Source: Bacteroidales bacterium (lineage in GTDB: Bacteria; Bacteroidota; Bacteroidia; Bacteroidales; UBA932). From it: a DNA stretch of 8,561 bases. Each line of letters begins with the position of its first letter. Position 1 is the first letter of the stretch. Under the pieces are notes generated by a model, which was not told where the DNA came from, did not search any database, and was given only the letters and a program-made list of their open reading frames with translations. Below, one piece after another: positions 1 to 6,667 of this stretch. The DNA lies in NCBI GenBank assembly GCA_024683255.1, contig JAIKYL010000232.1, forward strand, positions 1-8,561, in the 5' to 3' direction. Made by a program: the position numbers and the translations under genes.

Positions 1-887
1 TGCGCCCCATGACGGCCGATCTGCTGGTGAACGGCATTAACATCGCCGCCTCCATCTGCCTTTCGCTGGTGCTGGGCTTCCCCGGCATTGCCCTGGGTAC
101 GGTCCTGGCCCAGTGGAGCGGCTTCGCGTACTGCCTGGTGATCGCCCGTCGGCGCTATGGATACTCAATTGCCTTAAAATCAATGATTTGCCCTTCTGTC
201 CCTGTGATTGCAAACACAGGGACGAAAACGGAAGCGACTGAGACAAAGGACTTTGGCTCCGGCAGCTTCTTCCGGCTGAACCGGGACCTGTTCCTGCGGA
301 GCCTGGGGATGATTGCGGTGTATATCGGCTTTACCATCATCAGCGCCCGCTACGGTGACACCCTGCTGGCGGTGAGTGCCATCCTCATGAAGCTGCTCAT
401 GTTCTTCAGCTACTTCTCCGACGGTTTTGCCTATGCCGGCGAAGCGCTTACGGGCCGATTCATTGGCGAAGGCTCGCGGGAAGGCGTACGGGCAACTGTC
501 CGCGGCACCTTCCTCTGGGGGTTGGGCGTGGCGGCGCTGTTCATGCTGGCGTACGGAGCGGGCGGCGTGCCCATCCTGCATCTGATGACGGACGATGCCT
601 CCGTGGTGGAAGCCGGCCGGGAATTCCTGCCCTGGCTGCTGCTGATGCCACTCATCGGCTGTCCGGCCTTTATCTGGGACGGTATCTTCATAGGTGCAAC
701 GGCCTCCAAGGATCTCCGAAATAGCACCCTACTGTGCGCCGTGGGTTTCTTTGCCGTCTGGTTTGCCGGAGTGAGTTTCATGAAAACGCCGGAAGCCGCC
801 ATTCATCTGCTCATGGCGGCCTACTTCGTGCACCTGGCCATCCGGGCGCTGTATCTTACCCTGCGCTGGCCTTCTTACCAGTACTGA
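1..887 (+). CDS. MATE-family multidrug/Na+ antiporter, C-terminal part (5' partial)
   Basis: Inner-membrane transporter of the MATE family, DinF-like branch, expected to export drugs or metabolites in exchange for Na+ or H+. The open frame runs in from the left edge (codons for Arg-Pro precede the ATG at 9), so that ATG is internal and roughly the first 150 residues of a usual ~440-residue protein are outside the window. Counting from the Met at 9, hydrophobic spans lie near residues 10-31, 33-47, 98-140, 165-190, 205-225, 235-256 and 263-283. The stretch GEALTGRFIGEG (about 144-155) is typical of the second half of DinF-like MATE proteins. Residues ~52-85 form the cytoplasmic linker between the two halves; it has a different base composition from its surroundings, contains a palindrome (198-223) and reads as a low-complexity Thr/Lys/Glu stretch. 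The TGA stop overlaps the convergent dipeptidase gene. Family assignment is firm; substrate is unknown. Confidence 0.9.
   Translation, partial: RPMTADLLVNGINIAASICLSLVLGFPGIALGTVLAQWSGFAYCLVIARRRYGYSIALKSMICPSVPVIANTGTKTEATETKDFGSGSFFRLNRDLFLRSLGMIAVYIGFTIISARYGDTLLAVSAILMKLLMFFSYFSDGFAYAGEALTGRFIGEGSREGVRATVRGTFLWGLGVAALFMLAYGAGGVPILHLMTDDASVVEAGREFLPWLLLMPLIGCPAFIWDGIFIGATASKDLRNSTLLCAVGFFAVWFAGVSFMKTPEAAIHLLMAAYFVHLAIRALYLTLRWPSYQY
198..223. repeat. Near-perfect 26-bp palindrome inside the MATE coding sequence
   Basis: Arms GTCCCTGTG (198-206) and CACAGGGAC (215-223) are perfect reverse complements. The spacer ATTGCAAA continues the symmetry through TTGCAA, leaving one mismatched pair (207/214). 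It is read in frame in the linker between the two MATE halves and encodes roughly VPVIANTGT. The surrounding 160-260 region is AT-richer than the rest of the gene. It looks like an inserted palindromic element; insertion is inferred, the symmetry is seen directly. Confidence 0.7.
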
Positions 888-2236
888 TAGAAAAGCGCTA
901 TGGATTCCATGCCGGCAAAGAGCTGGCGGAGGAGATAGCTCTCGTTGGGAGAGTGGATGGTGTCCCTTTCCAGGCCGAAGCCCATGAGGAGCGGATCCAC
1001 GTTAAGGATTTGCTGCATATCGGCCAGGATGGCGATGGAACCGCCGCCGCGGGCCGGAACGGGCTCCATGCCATAGACTTCCGTCATGGCGCGGGAAGCC
1101 GCCTTGAAAGCCGGGGAACTTAGCGGGATGAGGAAACCGTTGCCGCCCTCGCAGGGACTCACGGATACCTTCACGTACGGCGGGGCAATGGCCAGGAAGT
1201 GCTTGGTGAACAGCTCCGTAATCTCTTCCGCCTTCTGGTTGGGCACCAGGCGCATGGACACCTTGGCGTGGGCCGTGGAAGGCAGGACCGTCTTAGCCCC
1301 CGTGCCGGTGTAACCGCCCCAGATGCCGCAGACGTCCAGGCTGGGCCGGATGGCCGTGCGCTCAATGGTGGTGTACCCCTTTTCTCCCTTTACCTCGTTG
1401 ATGTCCAGGAAGTGCTTATACTCTTCCATGTCAAACGGGGCGCGGTTCAGGAGCGCCCGGTCTTCGGCCGATAACTCCACAACCGAATCGTAGAAGCCGG
1501 GGACGGTGATGCGCCCATCGGCATCCAGCAGGGAGGCTATCATGCTGCACAGCACGTTGATGGGGTTGGCCACGGCACCGCCGTAATGGCCGGAGTGGAG
1601 GTCCTTGTTGGGACCTGTGACAGTCACTTCCAGATAGGCCAGGCCGCGCATGCCGCAGTTGATGGACGGCACTTTCTCGCTGATCATGGTGGTATCGGAA
1701 ACCAGAATCACATCGGCCTTGAGAAGATCCTTGTGCTCACGGACCCAGGCGGGAAGCGAGCCGCTGCCGATTTCTTCCTCTCCTTCGAAGATGAACTTTA
1801 CGTTGTGCCTGAGCAGGCCCTTCCGGAGGAGGAACTCGAAGGCCTTCAAGTGCATGAAGAGCTGACCTTTGTCGTCGTTGGCTCCGCGGGCGTAAATGGC
1901 CTCCTCCCCGGTGGACGGATCCGGGGCAATCACCGGCTCAAAGGGGTCCGTACGCCATTTCTCCAGCGGCTCCGGCGGCTGAACATCGTAGTGGCCATAC
2001 ACCAGGACGGTCTTTTCCGCCCCCTGGTTGTACTGGCCGAAGACCACAGGATGACCGGCAGTTTCATATACGGCAGCCTCCTGGGCGCCTGCCTCCTTCA
2101 GCAGCTCCACCAGACGGTTGGCGCAGCGGTACATATCGGCCTTGTGCTCCGGCTTGGCGCTCACGGACGGAATGCGCAGCAGGGAAAACAGTTCCTCAAA
2201 GAACCGTTCCTTATTCTCTTGGATGTATTGTTTCAT
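875..2236 (-). CDS. M20-family metallodipeptidase (carnosinase-like)
   Basis: A cytoplasmic dizinc peptidase of family M20 that should cleave dipeptides or short peptides; 453 residues, usual for the family, with no signal peptide. Metal and catalytic residues match the CNDP/carnosinase pattern: H82 and D84 in GHYDVQPPEP, bridging D121 in GANDDKG, the pair E154/E155 in EGEEEIGSGS (general base plus ligand), D181 in VSDTTM, and H428 in DTIHSPNE. H214 in DLHSGHYGG lies in the lid/dimerisation domain (about 197-350) and is the His donated across the dimer in related enzymes. The ATG at 2234-2236 is the natural start, preceded by a short leader and a candidate promoter; no strong Shine-Dalgarno is present. 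It is divergent from the alpha-galactosidase and convergent with the MATE gene, with a 13-bp overlap at its TAA stop. Exact peptide preference cannot be read. Confidence 0.95.
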   Translation of the reverse strand: MKQYIQENKERFFEELFSLLRIPSVSAKPEHKADMYRCANRLVELLKEAGAQEAAVYETAGHPVVFGQYNQGAEKTVLVYGHYDVQPPEPLEKWRTDPFEPVIAPDPSTGEEAIYARGANDDKGQLFMHLKAFEFLLRKGLLRHNVKFIFEGEEEIGSGSLPAWVREHKDLLKADVILVSDTTMISEKVPSINCGMRGLAYLEVTVTGPNKDLHSGHYGGAVANPINVLCSMIASLLDADGRITVPGFYDSVVELSAEDRALLNRAPFDMEEYKHFLDINEVKGEKGYTTIERTAIRPSLDVCGIWGGYTGTGAKTVLPSTAHAKVSMRLVPNQKAEEITELFTKHFLAIAPPYVKVSVSPCEGGNGFLIPLSSPAFKAASRAMTEVYGMEPVPARGGGSIAILADMQQILNVDPLLMGFGLERDTIHSPNESYLLRQLFAGMESIALFYQYW

Positions 2237-2253
2237 GCGGTTGGGGTTTTCCG

Positions 2254-2284
2254 TAAAGTTACGGCTTTCGGCGGATTATTCAAA
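2254..2284 (-). promoter_or_regulatory. Candidate Bacteroidetes-type promoter for the M20 dipeptidase
   Basis: On the minus strand TTTG (plus 2281-2284) is followed by 19 nt and then TAACTTTA (plus 2254-2261). Bacteroidetes primary sigma promoters use TTTG near -33 and TAnnTTTG near -7 with about this spacing; here only the last base of the -7 box differs. It would give a leader of only about 10 nt, which is short. Pattern match only. Confidence 0.45.
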
Positions 2285-2293
2285 TAGAAAGGT

Positions 2294-2301
2294 TATCTTT
2301 G
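2294..2301 (+). promoter_or_regulatory. Bacteroidetes -7 promoter box for the GH27 gene
   Basis: TATCTTTG matches the Bacteroidetes -7 consensus TAnnTTTG exactly and sits 25 nt before the ATG at 2327, implying a leader of roughly 20 nt. No convincing TTTG/TTG -33 element is found at the right spacing upstream. The whole divergent region (2237-2326) holds only these two promoter candidates; no operator-like repeat was seen. Confidence 0.55.
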
Positions 2302-2326
2302 TGTCAAGCAATAATTAATAACCGCC

Positions 2327-3622
2327 ATGAAAAAGACGCTCATCCTGCTGCTCTGCGGCCTTCTGGCCGTGACATCCGCCCTTGCACAGGGCCCCCGCCG
2401 TCCCGACACCCCGCTTCCCAAGTGGGAAGGTCTGGCCCAAACCCCGCAAATGGGGTGGAACTCCTGGAATAAGTTTGCCACCAACATCAACGAGGAACTC
2501 ATCAAAGCCACTGCCGACAAGATGGTGGAGCTGGGCCTGGTGGATGCCGGCTATGTTTATCTGAACCTGGACGACGGCTGGCACGGCGAACGGGACGAAC
2601 AGGGTTTCATCCACGAAGACCCGGAGAAATTCCCTTCCGGGATAAAGGCCCTGGCCGATTATATGCACGCGCACGGACTTAAACTTGGCATTTACAGTGA
2701 TGCCGGCACCAACACCTGCGCCTGTTACGCCGGCAGCCTGGGCCACGAGTATCAGGACGCCTTCACCTATGCCTCCTGGGGTATCGACTACCTCAAATAC
2801 GACTGGTGCTATACGCAGAACCTCAATCCCAAAGGCGCCTATATCACCATGCGCAGCGCCCTCAAGAAGGCCGGAAGGCCCATTCTTTTCAGCATCTGCG
2901 AATGGGGTTCCAACAAGCCCTGGGAATGGGCGGCCGAGGTGGGCCACTCGTGGCGTACAACCGGCGATATCGGCGTACACTTCACCCCTGTTCCTGTCAC
3001 TTATGACGAGAACGGCCGTCCCCGCTGGCGTCCGCAGAGCGTGCTGGAGATCCTGGACCAGAATGAGCCGCTTCGTGCCTATGCCGGCCCCGGCCACTGG
3101 AACGACCCGGACATGCTGGAGGTGGGTAACGGCATGAGCGTTTCCGAAGACCGCGCCCATTTCACCCTCTGGTGCATGATGGCGGCCCCGCTCATCCTGG
3201 GCAACGACCTGACCAATATGAGTGAGGAAACCCTGGCCATCATCACCAACCGGGACGTCATTGCCATTGACCAGGATCCGTTGGGCATCCAGGGCTTCCG
3301 TTTCAAGAAACAGGGAGACCTGCAATATTGGTTCAAGCCGCTCTCCGACGGAGACTGGGCCTTCTGCCTGCTCAATGCCGGAGAGGAAGACGCCACCGTG
3401 GAACTGGACTGGGAGTCCATGGAATTTGTGGACGACCTTAGCGGACGCAGTCCATCCTTTGCCGAGATTAACTACCAGGTGAAGGATCTCTGGAATGCCC
3501 ACGTGAAGCCTTTCAACACCCGGGCAAAAGGCAAGAAGCGCGGCCAGACCGTGGGTGCCAAGAGCCTTGTTGTGGTTCCGTCCCACGATGTACTCACCTA
3601 TCGGCTCACTCCGGTAAAATAG
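2327..3622 (+). CDS. Secreted GH27 alpha-galactosidase
   Basis: Retaining alpha-galactosidase of glycoside hydrolase family 27, releasing terminal alpha-linked galactose from oligosaccharides or glycans; 431 residues. Residues 1-20 are a signal peptide (Lys-Lys, hydrophobic core, cleavage likely after ALA20). No Cys follows, so it is not a lipoprotein and should be periplasmic or secreted. The (beta/alpha)8 barrel (about 38-320) begins with TPQMGWNSWN; LDDGW carries D82/D83. The nucleophile is D159 in YLKYDWCY, and the acid/base is D214 in WRTTGDIG by alignment with human D231. D262 in WNDPDMLEVGNG is the expected substrate ligand. C131 and C161 match the conserved active-site disulfide. A short beta-sandwich domain fills 321-431; no carbohydrate-binding module is attached. 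The gene stands alone, with no SusC/SusD or regulator next to it, and ends at a strong terminator. No Shine-Dalgarno is visible, as is common in this phylum. Confidence 0.96.
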   Translation: MKKTLILLLCGLLAVTSALAQGPRRPDTPLPKWEGLAQTPQMGWNSWNKFATNINEELIKATADKMVELGLVDAGYVYLNLDDGWHGERDEQGFIHEDPEKFPSGIKALADYMHAHGLKLGIYSDAGTNTCACYAGSLGHEYQDAFTYASWGIDYLKYDWCYTQNLNPKGAYITMRSALKKAGRPILFSICEWGSNKPWEWAAEVGHSWRTTGDIGVHFTPVPVTYDENGRPRWRPQSVLEILDQNEPLRAYAGPGHWNDPDMLEVGNGMSVSEDRAHFTLWCMMAAPLILGNDLTNMSEETLAIITNRDVIAIDQDPLGIQGFRFKKQGDLQYWFKPLSDGDWAFCLLNAGEEDATVELDWESMEFVDDLSGRSPSFAEINYQVKDLWNAHVKPFNTRAKGKKRGQTVGAKSLVVVPSHDVLTYRLTPVK

Positions 3623-3642
3623 ATCAGCGATAATAAAAGAAT

Positions 3643-3680
3643 AACCCGCTCGCGAATTTCCCAATTGGCGGCGGGTTTTT
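3643..3680 (+). terminator. Hairpin terminator between convergent GH27 and yitT-like genes
   Basis: Stem AACCCGC (3643-3649) pairs with GCGGGTT (3671-3677), extended by CGC/GCG and AATT/AATT around a TCCC loop with one bulged T and one G-G mismatch; T3676-T3680 form the tail for GH27. Read on the minus strand the stem is followed by TTATTCTTTTATTA, so it may also stop transcription arriving from the YitT gene. Confidence 0.8.
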
Positions 3681-3693
3681 GTAGTGTATGTAA

Positions 3694-3718
3694 GGTATCA
3701 ATATTTATGTCTGATACC
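3694..3718. repeat. Small inverted repeat after the YitT gene
   Basis: GGTATCA (3694-3700) and TGATACC (3712-3718) are perfect 7-bp arms around an 11-nt AT-rich loop. It lies between the GH27 terminator and the YitT stop. There is no T-run on either side, so it is a weak terminator candidate at best; it could protect the 3' end of the minus transcript or be a binding site. Confidence 0.4.
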
Positions 3719-3731
3719 CCTTAATTCCAAT

Positions 3732-3784
3732 ACCGTGCCAAACTCACGGTCTTTCCTTTTTTCCACGAGATTTTTCGTGCCAAA
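3732..3784. repeat. 9-bp direct repeat and 6-bp inverted repeat at the YitT 3' end
   Basis: CGTGCCAAA occurs at 3734-3742 and again at 3776-3784, exactly 42 bp (14 codons) apart. ACCGTG (3732-3737) and CACGGT (3745-3750) are perfect inverted arms that span the YitT stop codon (3744-3746). The duplicated interval encodes the charged C-terminal tail of YitT. A small duplication or insertion that added this tail is possible; chance cannot be excluded. Confidence 0.4.
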
Positions 3785-4679
3785 GGCCATACACTTCGCT
3801 CACGTTTCCGGCCGTGATGAAGCTGTTTATGTTATTCTCTCTCAAGTAGTTCATGAGCTTGGCAAACTCATCCTGGGTGAGCAGGGCCTGTACCTCCATA
3901 GATTTATCTCCGGAATAACCGCCCGTTACCTCATAGAGGCTGCAGCCGCGGGTAAGGTCCTTGATGATGAAGTCCCGGATGGCTTCATAATCCTTTGAAA
4001 TGATGCACACCCGCTTGCGGCGGTTGAGGCTGGCGGTGAAATAGTCCAGCGCAACGCCGTTGATCCAGGTGCCGATGAGGCCGATGACCACCATCCGGAA
4101 CGGATTCACCGCGAAGGCCGTGCAGCAGATGATGGCGCCAGCCACCGTAACGGACGTGCCGATATCAAAGTGCAGGTATTTGTTCACTATCTTGGCCAGG
4201 ATGTCCAGGCCGCCGGTGGAAGCGTTGATGTGAAAGAGGATGGTCTGCGAGATGCTAAGGATGAGCACGAAGCAGATGAGGTCGAACCAGATGTCTCCCA
4301 TCACGGAAGTAGTGCCGGGCTCCATGAGCTTCTCATACGGCATAACCTTCTCCCAGAATTCCAGAAGCGGGCCCAGGATAAGGGCCGTATACACGGTTTT
4401 GGCACCGAATTCCTTGCCGATAAGGAACCACGCCAGCACCAGCAGGATGGCGTTGATGGAGGTAACCATCCAGGAAACCTTCATGGGAATGCCGATGATC
4501 CCGCAGATGTCCGTGAGCACCATGGAAAGACCGGTGATGGAGCCCATGATAAGGTTGGAAGGCATGAGGAAGTAATACACGGCGGCCGCGGCGATGGTCA
4601 TGGCCAGCGTCATGATTACCAGCTCCTTCCAAAACTTGAAGGTGCCCAGCGGGCTAAGCAGTTTTTTAACGTCTATCAT
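3744..4679 (-). CDS. YitT-family membrane protein with C-terminal DUF2179 domain
   Basis: Inner-membrane protein of the YitT (DUF161) family, 311 residues; molecular function is not established. After a short basic N-terminus come about six hydrophobic spans, near residues 19-38, 43-64, 69-88, 95-110, 130-151 and 167-210. The stretch INASTGGLDILAKIVNKYL (about 151-169) is characteristic of the family. Residues ~220-297 form the soluble DUF2179 domain, beginning RRKRVCIISKDYEAI, with the VTGGYSG turn and the closing FITAGNVSEVYG. A charged tail (EKSRGKKERP) ends the protein inside a small duplicated sequence. The ATG at 4677-4679 lies 10 nt after the stop of the upstream transporter gene, so it is probably the last gene of the minus-strand run. 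No Shine-Dalgarno or own promoter was seen. Confidence 0.93.
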   Translation of the reverse strand: MIDVKKLLSPLGTFKFWKELVIMTLAMTIAAAAVYYFLMPSNLIMGSITGLSMVLTDICGIIGIPMKVSWMVTSINAILLVLAWFLIGKEFGAKTVYTALILGPLLEFWEKVMPYEKLMEPGTTSVMGDIWFDLICFVLILSISQTILFHINASTGGLDILAKIVNKYLHFDIGTSVTVAGAIICCTAFAVNPFRMVVIGLIGTWINGVALDYFTASLNRRKRVCIISKDYEAIRDFIIKDLTRGCSLYEVTGGYSGDKSMEVQALLTQDEFAKLMNYLRENNINSFITAGNVSEVYGLWHEKSRGKKERP

Positions 4680-4689
4680 AGTTGCAGTG

Positions 4690-6048
4690 TTATTCTTTGG
4701 GTCTGAGGTATTTCCAGCCGATGACAGGAAGCACGAAGGCTATGAGGCAGGCCACCGTCCAGAAAACGGAAACCGGTGTGAAGTTATATAAGCCATCGGC
4801 CGCATTGCCTTCGATGAGGAAGCCGCTCACGATGGACTGGGCTCCGGCGGCAGCATAGCTGGAGATGCCCACGATGCCCAGCGCGGCGCCGGTGGCCTTG
4901 CGGGGCACGAAGTCCAGGGCCATGAGGCCGGCCACAATGCAGAAGACCACGCTGAAAGCCATGCTGAACAGGGCCACAAAGGCAATGTTGGCCCAATATC
5001 CGCCACCCATGAACAGGAAACCGGCCAGGGAAAAGACCGCCAGCACACCGGCAATGATCACCGGCCGAACCCGGTTACCCCGGAACAGGCGGTCCGACAG
5101 CCAGCCGGCCATGAGGTTCCCCGCCACGCCAAAGACTTCGGCAATGCCAATTACCTGCGTGGCGCTTTCCAGCGAGAAGGTTTTCTGTTTCTGGAGGAAA
5201 AGCACGCCCCAGTCACTGACGGCATGCTGGGTAATATACAGGAAAGCCGTAGAGATGGCAATAACCCAAATGCCAGGATGCCGGAAAACCCATTTCTGCA
5301 GCTCTTTGGTGGGCTTTTTGTCCAGTTCTTTCACCGGTTCTCCGGAGAGTTCCTGCACGGAAGGAAGACCCCGGCTTTCCGGAGTATCGGAAATGAAGAC
5401 CAGAGAAATAATGGTGCCGACAAGTCCCGCTCCGGCCGCTGCCAGAAAGCCCCACTGCCAGCCTGCGGCCGCAACGATGAAGCCCGTGAGAATCATGGAT
5501 ACGGCCTTTCCCAGCTGCGGGGTGGAACTGAAGATGCTGTACATGGTGCCGCGGGTCCTGAGCGGGAACCAGCGGGACAGGCTGATGGTCCCGGGCGGCG
5601 AACCCATGGACTGCATCCAGCCATTGATACCCCAGAGTACGGCAAAGGCCAGCATCATGACCATGGAGCCGATTCCCAGCGGCCCCTGCAGCAGACCCAG
5701 GACACCCAGGATCAGGTTAATGAGCATGGAAACGCCCAGTCCAGCCGCCATGAAACGGCGGATGTTGCAGTAATCGGCAATGAATCCGTTGGTGAACTTA
5801 CCAACCGCGTACACAAAGTAGAAGGCCGATCCGATGATACCCAGCTGGCTGGCCGAAAGGATGCCGCCGTCTATGAGCGGCTGCTTCACCACGCCCAGCG
5901 TCATCCGGCACACATAGTACAGGGTATAGGCGGCCGTCACTCCCCAGAAAGTGCGGGTGCGGAAACGTTTGTATTCCGCATCCACCTCCCCGGCGGGCAC
6001 CTTCTCGGCATCGGGCTTGCTTATCCTGAAATACTGGTACAGCGACAT
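4690..6048 (-). CDS. MFS transporter of the organophosphate:Pi antiporter (OPA) family, GlpT/UhpC-like
   Basis: Twelve-helix inner-membrane transporter, 452 residues, related to GlpT/UhpT/UhpC, which exchange phosphorylated sugars or glycerol-3-phosphate for phosphate. Family marks: YYVCRMTLGVVKQPL (43-57) carrying R48, equivalent to GlpT R45; MGSPPGTISLSRWFP (148-162); DTPESRGLPSVQE (221-233) opening the central loop. At the place of GlpT R269, in YITQHAVSDWG (271-281), this protein has Q274, so one of the two phosphate-gripping arginines is missing by hand alignment; R159 sits where GlpT has H165. Substrate is therefore uncertain, and a sensor or altered-specificity role is possible. I take the ATG at 6046-6048, not an upstream in-frame TTG at 6061-6063: the ATG lies one base after the HAD stop, has GAAGGG 7 nt before it, and MSLYQYFRISKPD is a sensible N-terminus. 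The central loop holds a charged PVKELDKKPTKEL duplication (238-250). Confidence 0.92.
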   Translation of the reverse strand: MSLYQYFRISKPDAEKVPAGEVDAEYKRFRTRTFWGVTAAYTLYYVCRMTLGVVKQPLIDGGILSASQLGIIGSAFYFVYAVGKFTNGFIADYCNIRRFMAAGLGVSMLINLILGVLGLLQGPLGIGSMVMMLAFAVLWGINGWMQSMGSPPGTISLSRWFPLRTRGTMYSIFSSTPQLGKAVSMILTGFIVAAAGWQWGFLAAAGAGLVGTIISLVFISDTPESRGLPSVQELSGEPVKELDKKPTKELQKWVFRHPGIWVIAISTAFLYITQHAVSDWGVLFLQKQKTFSLESATQVIGIAEVFGVAGNLMAGWLSDRLFRGNRVRPVIIAGVLAVFSLAGFLFMGGGYWANIAFVALFSMAFSVVFCIVAGLMALDFVPRKATGAALGIVGISSYAAAGAQSIVSGFLIEGNAADGLYNFTPVSVFWTVACLIAFVLPVIGWKYLRPKE

Positions 6049-6049
6049 A

Positions 6050-6661
6050 CTAGAACCCTTCAAATACGCTCCGCAAATCGTCCCCCTGCGGGCACAGGAC
6101 CGCGTTTATACCTTCGGCACGGGCCGCCTCCACGTTAACCGGTGAATCGTCCACATAATAGATTTCTTCCGGCGGCAGGCCAATCCGGCGTATGGCTTCC
6201 CTAAAGAAAGCCGGATCCGGCTTGAGCAGCTTCATCTGGAAGGAACAGAACTCCTCCCGGAACACGCTGCGCCAGTCCAGTCCCAGATCGGCCAGGATTT
6301 TATGGAAACGGATGCGGGCCAGCTCATTGTTGTTGGAAAGCAGATACAGCGGATACTTTTTGGACAGCTCCCTGAGAAGATCGGCCTTATAGGGCTCCAT
6401 GCCGGAGATCATGGCATCCACGCAGCGGTTCACATCCTCCGGACGGCTGCCCGGACGGGATTCCGCCAGGATGGCGGCACGGAACTCATCGGCCGATATG
6501 GCGCCCTCCTCCAGCTCCCCGTAAATGCCCTTCTGATGATAGGGATCGATGAGCTCCTTGATCCGCTCATAGCCCAGGATATCCAGGAACGCCCGGATGC
6601 AGGCTTTGGGATCCAGATCAATGAGCACTCCGCCCATATCAAATACAATTGCCTTTGCCAT
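6050..6661 (-). CDS. HAD-superfamily phosphatase, subfamily IA (YihX-like)
   Basis: Cytoplasmic haloacid-dehalogenase-type hydrolase, 203 residues, probably acting on a small phosphorylated metabolite. Motif I is VFDMGGVLID with nucleophile D8; the second Asp of the usual DxD is Gly10, as in the DLGNV form of the YihX glucose-1-phosphatase branch. Motif II is LLSNNNE (S109), motif III is K147 in LLKPDPAFF, and motif IV is YYVDDSPVNV (D171/D172). The helical cap spans about 16-90. Motifs are complete, so it should be active. It starts 6 nt after the atpG stop and ends one base before the OPA transporter ATG, so it is almost surely co-transcribed and may be translationally coupled to the transporter. 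A link to phosphorylated-sugar metabolism is inferred from that pairing; the substrate is not readable. Confidence 0.93.
   Translation of the reverse strand: MAKAIVFDMGGVLIDLDPKACIRAFLDILGYERIKELIDPYHQKGIYGELEEGAISADEFRAAILAESRPGSRPEDVNRCVDAMISGMEPYKADLLRELSKKYPLYLLSNNNELARIRFHKILADLGLDWRSVFREEFCSFQMKLLKPDPAFFREAIRRIGLPPEEIYYVDDSPVNVEAARAEGINAVLCPQGDDLRSVFEGF
6056..6061 (-). promoter_or_regulatory. Ribosome binding site deciding the OPA transporter start
   Basis: On the minus strand GAAGGG ends 7 nt before the ATG at 6048. It lies within the last codons (Glu-Gly-Phe) of the HAD gene. It supports the ATG over the TTG at 6063, which would start upstream of this motif. Confidence 0.5.
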
Positions 6662-6667
6662 AACTGC

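Noticed and set aside
1586..2287. 233-codon plus-strand open frame opposite the dipeptidase
   Set aside because: Shadow of a clearly real M20 gene; it would also run through the divergent promoter region.
2315..3664. 449-codon open frame on the minus strand opposite the alpha-galactosidase
   Set aside because: It lies antisense to a gene with complete GH27 motifs and a signal peptide; it shows no recognisable domain and reflects stop-poor GC-rich codon use.
5295..5334. PVKEL-DKK-PTKEL duplication in the transporter's central loop as an inserted element
   Set aside because: Short, charged and in the normally variable cytoplasmic loop of MFS proteins, without DNA palindromes; ordinary loop variation is enough.
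6049..6063. Upstream TTG start for the OPA transporter
   Set aside because: It would overlap the HAD stop and lies upstream of the GAAGGG motif; the ATG at 6048 is better placed.
5224..6138. 304-codon plus-strand open frame opposite the OPA transporter and HAD genes
   Set aside because: Residue make-up (His, Gln, Gly, Arg rich) is typical of an antisense shadow, and it crosses the boundary of two real minus-strand genes.
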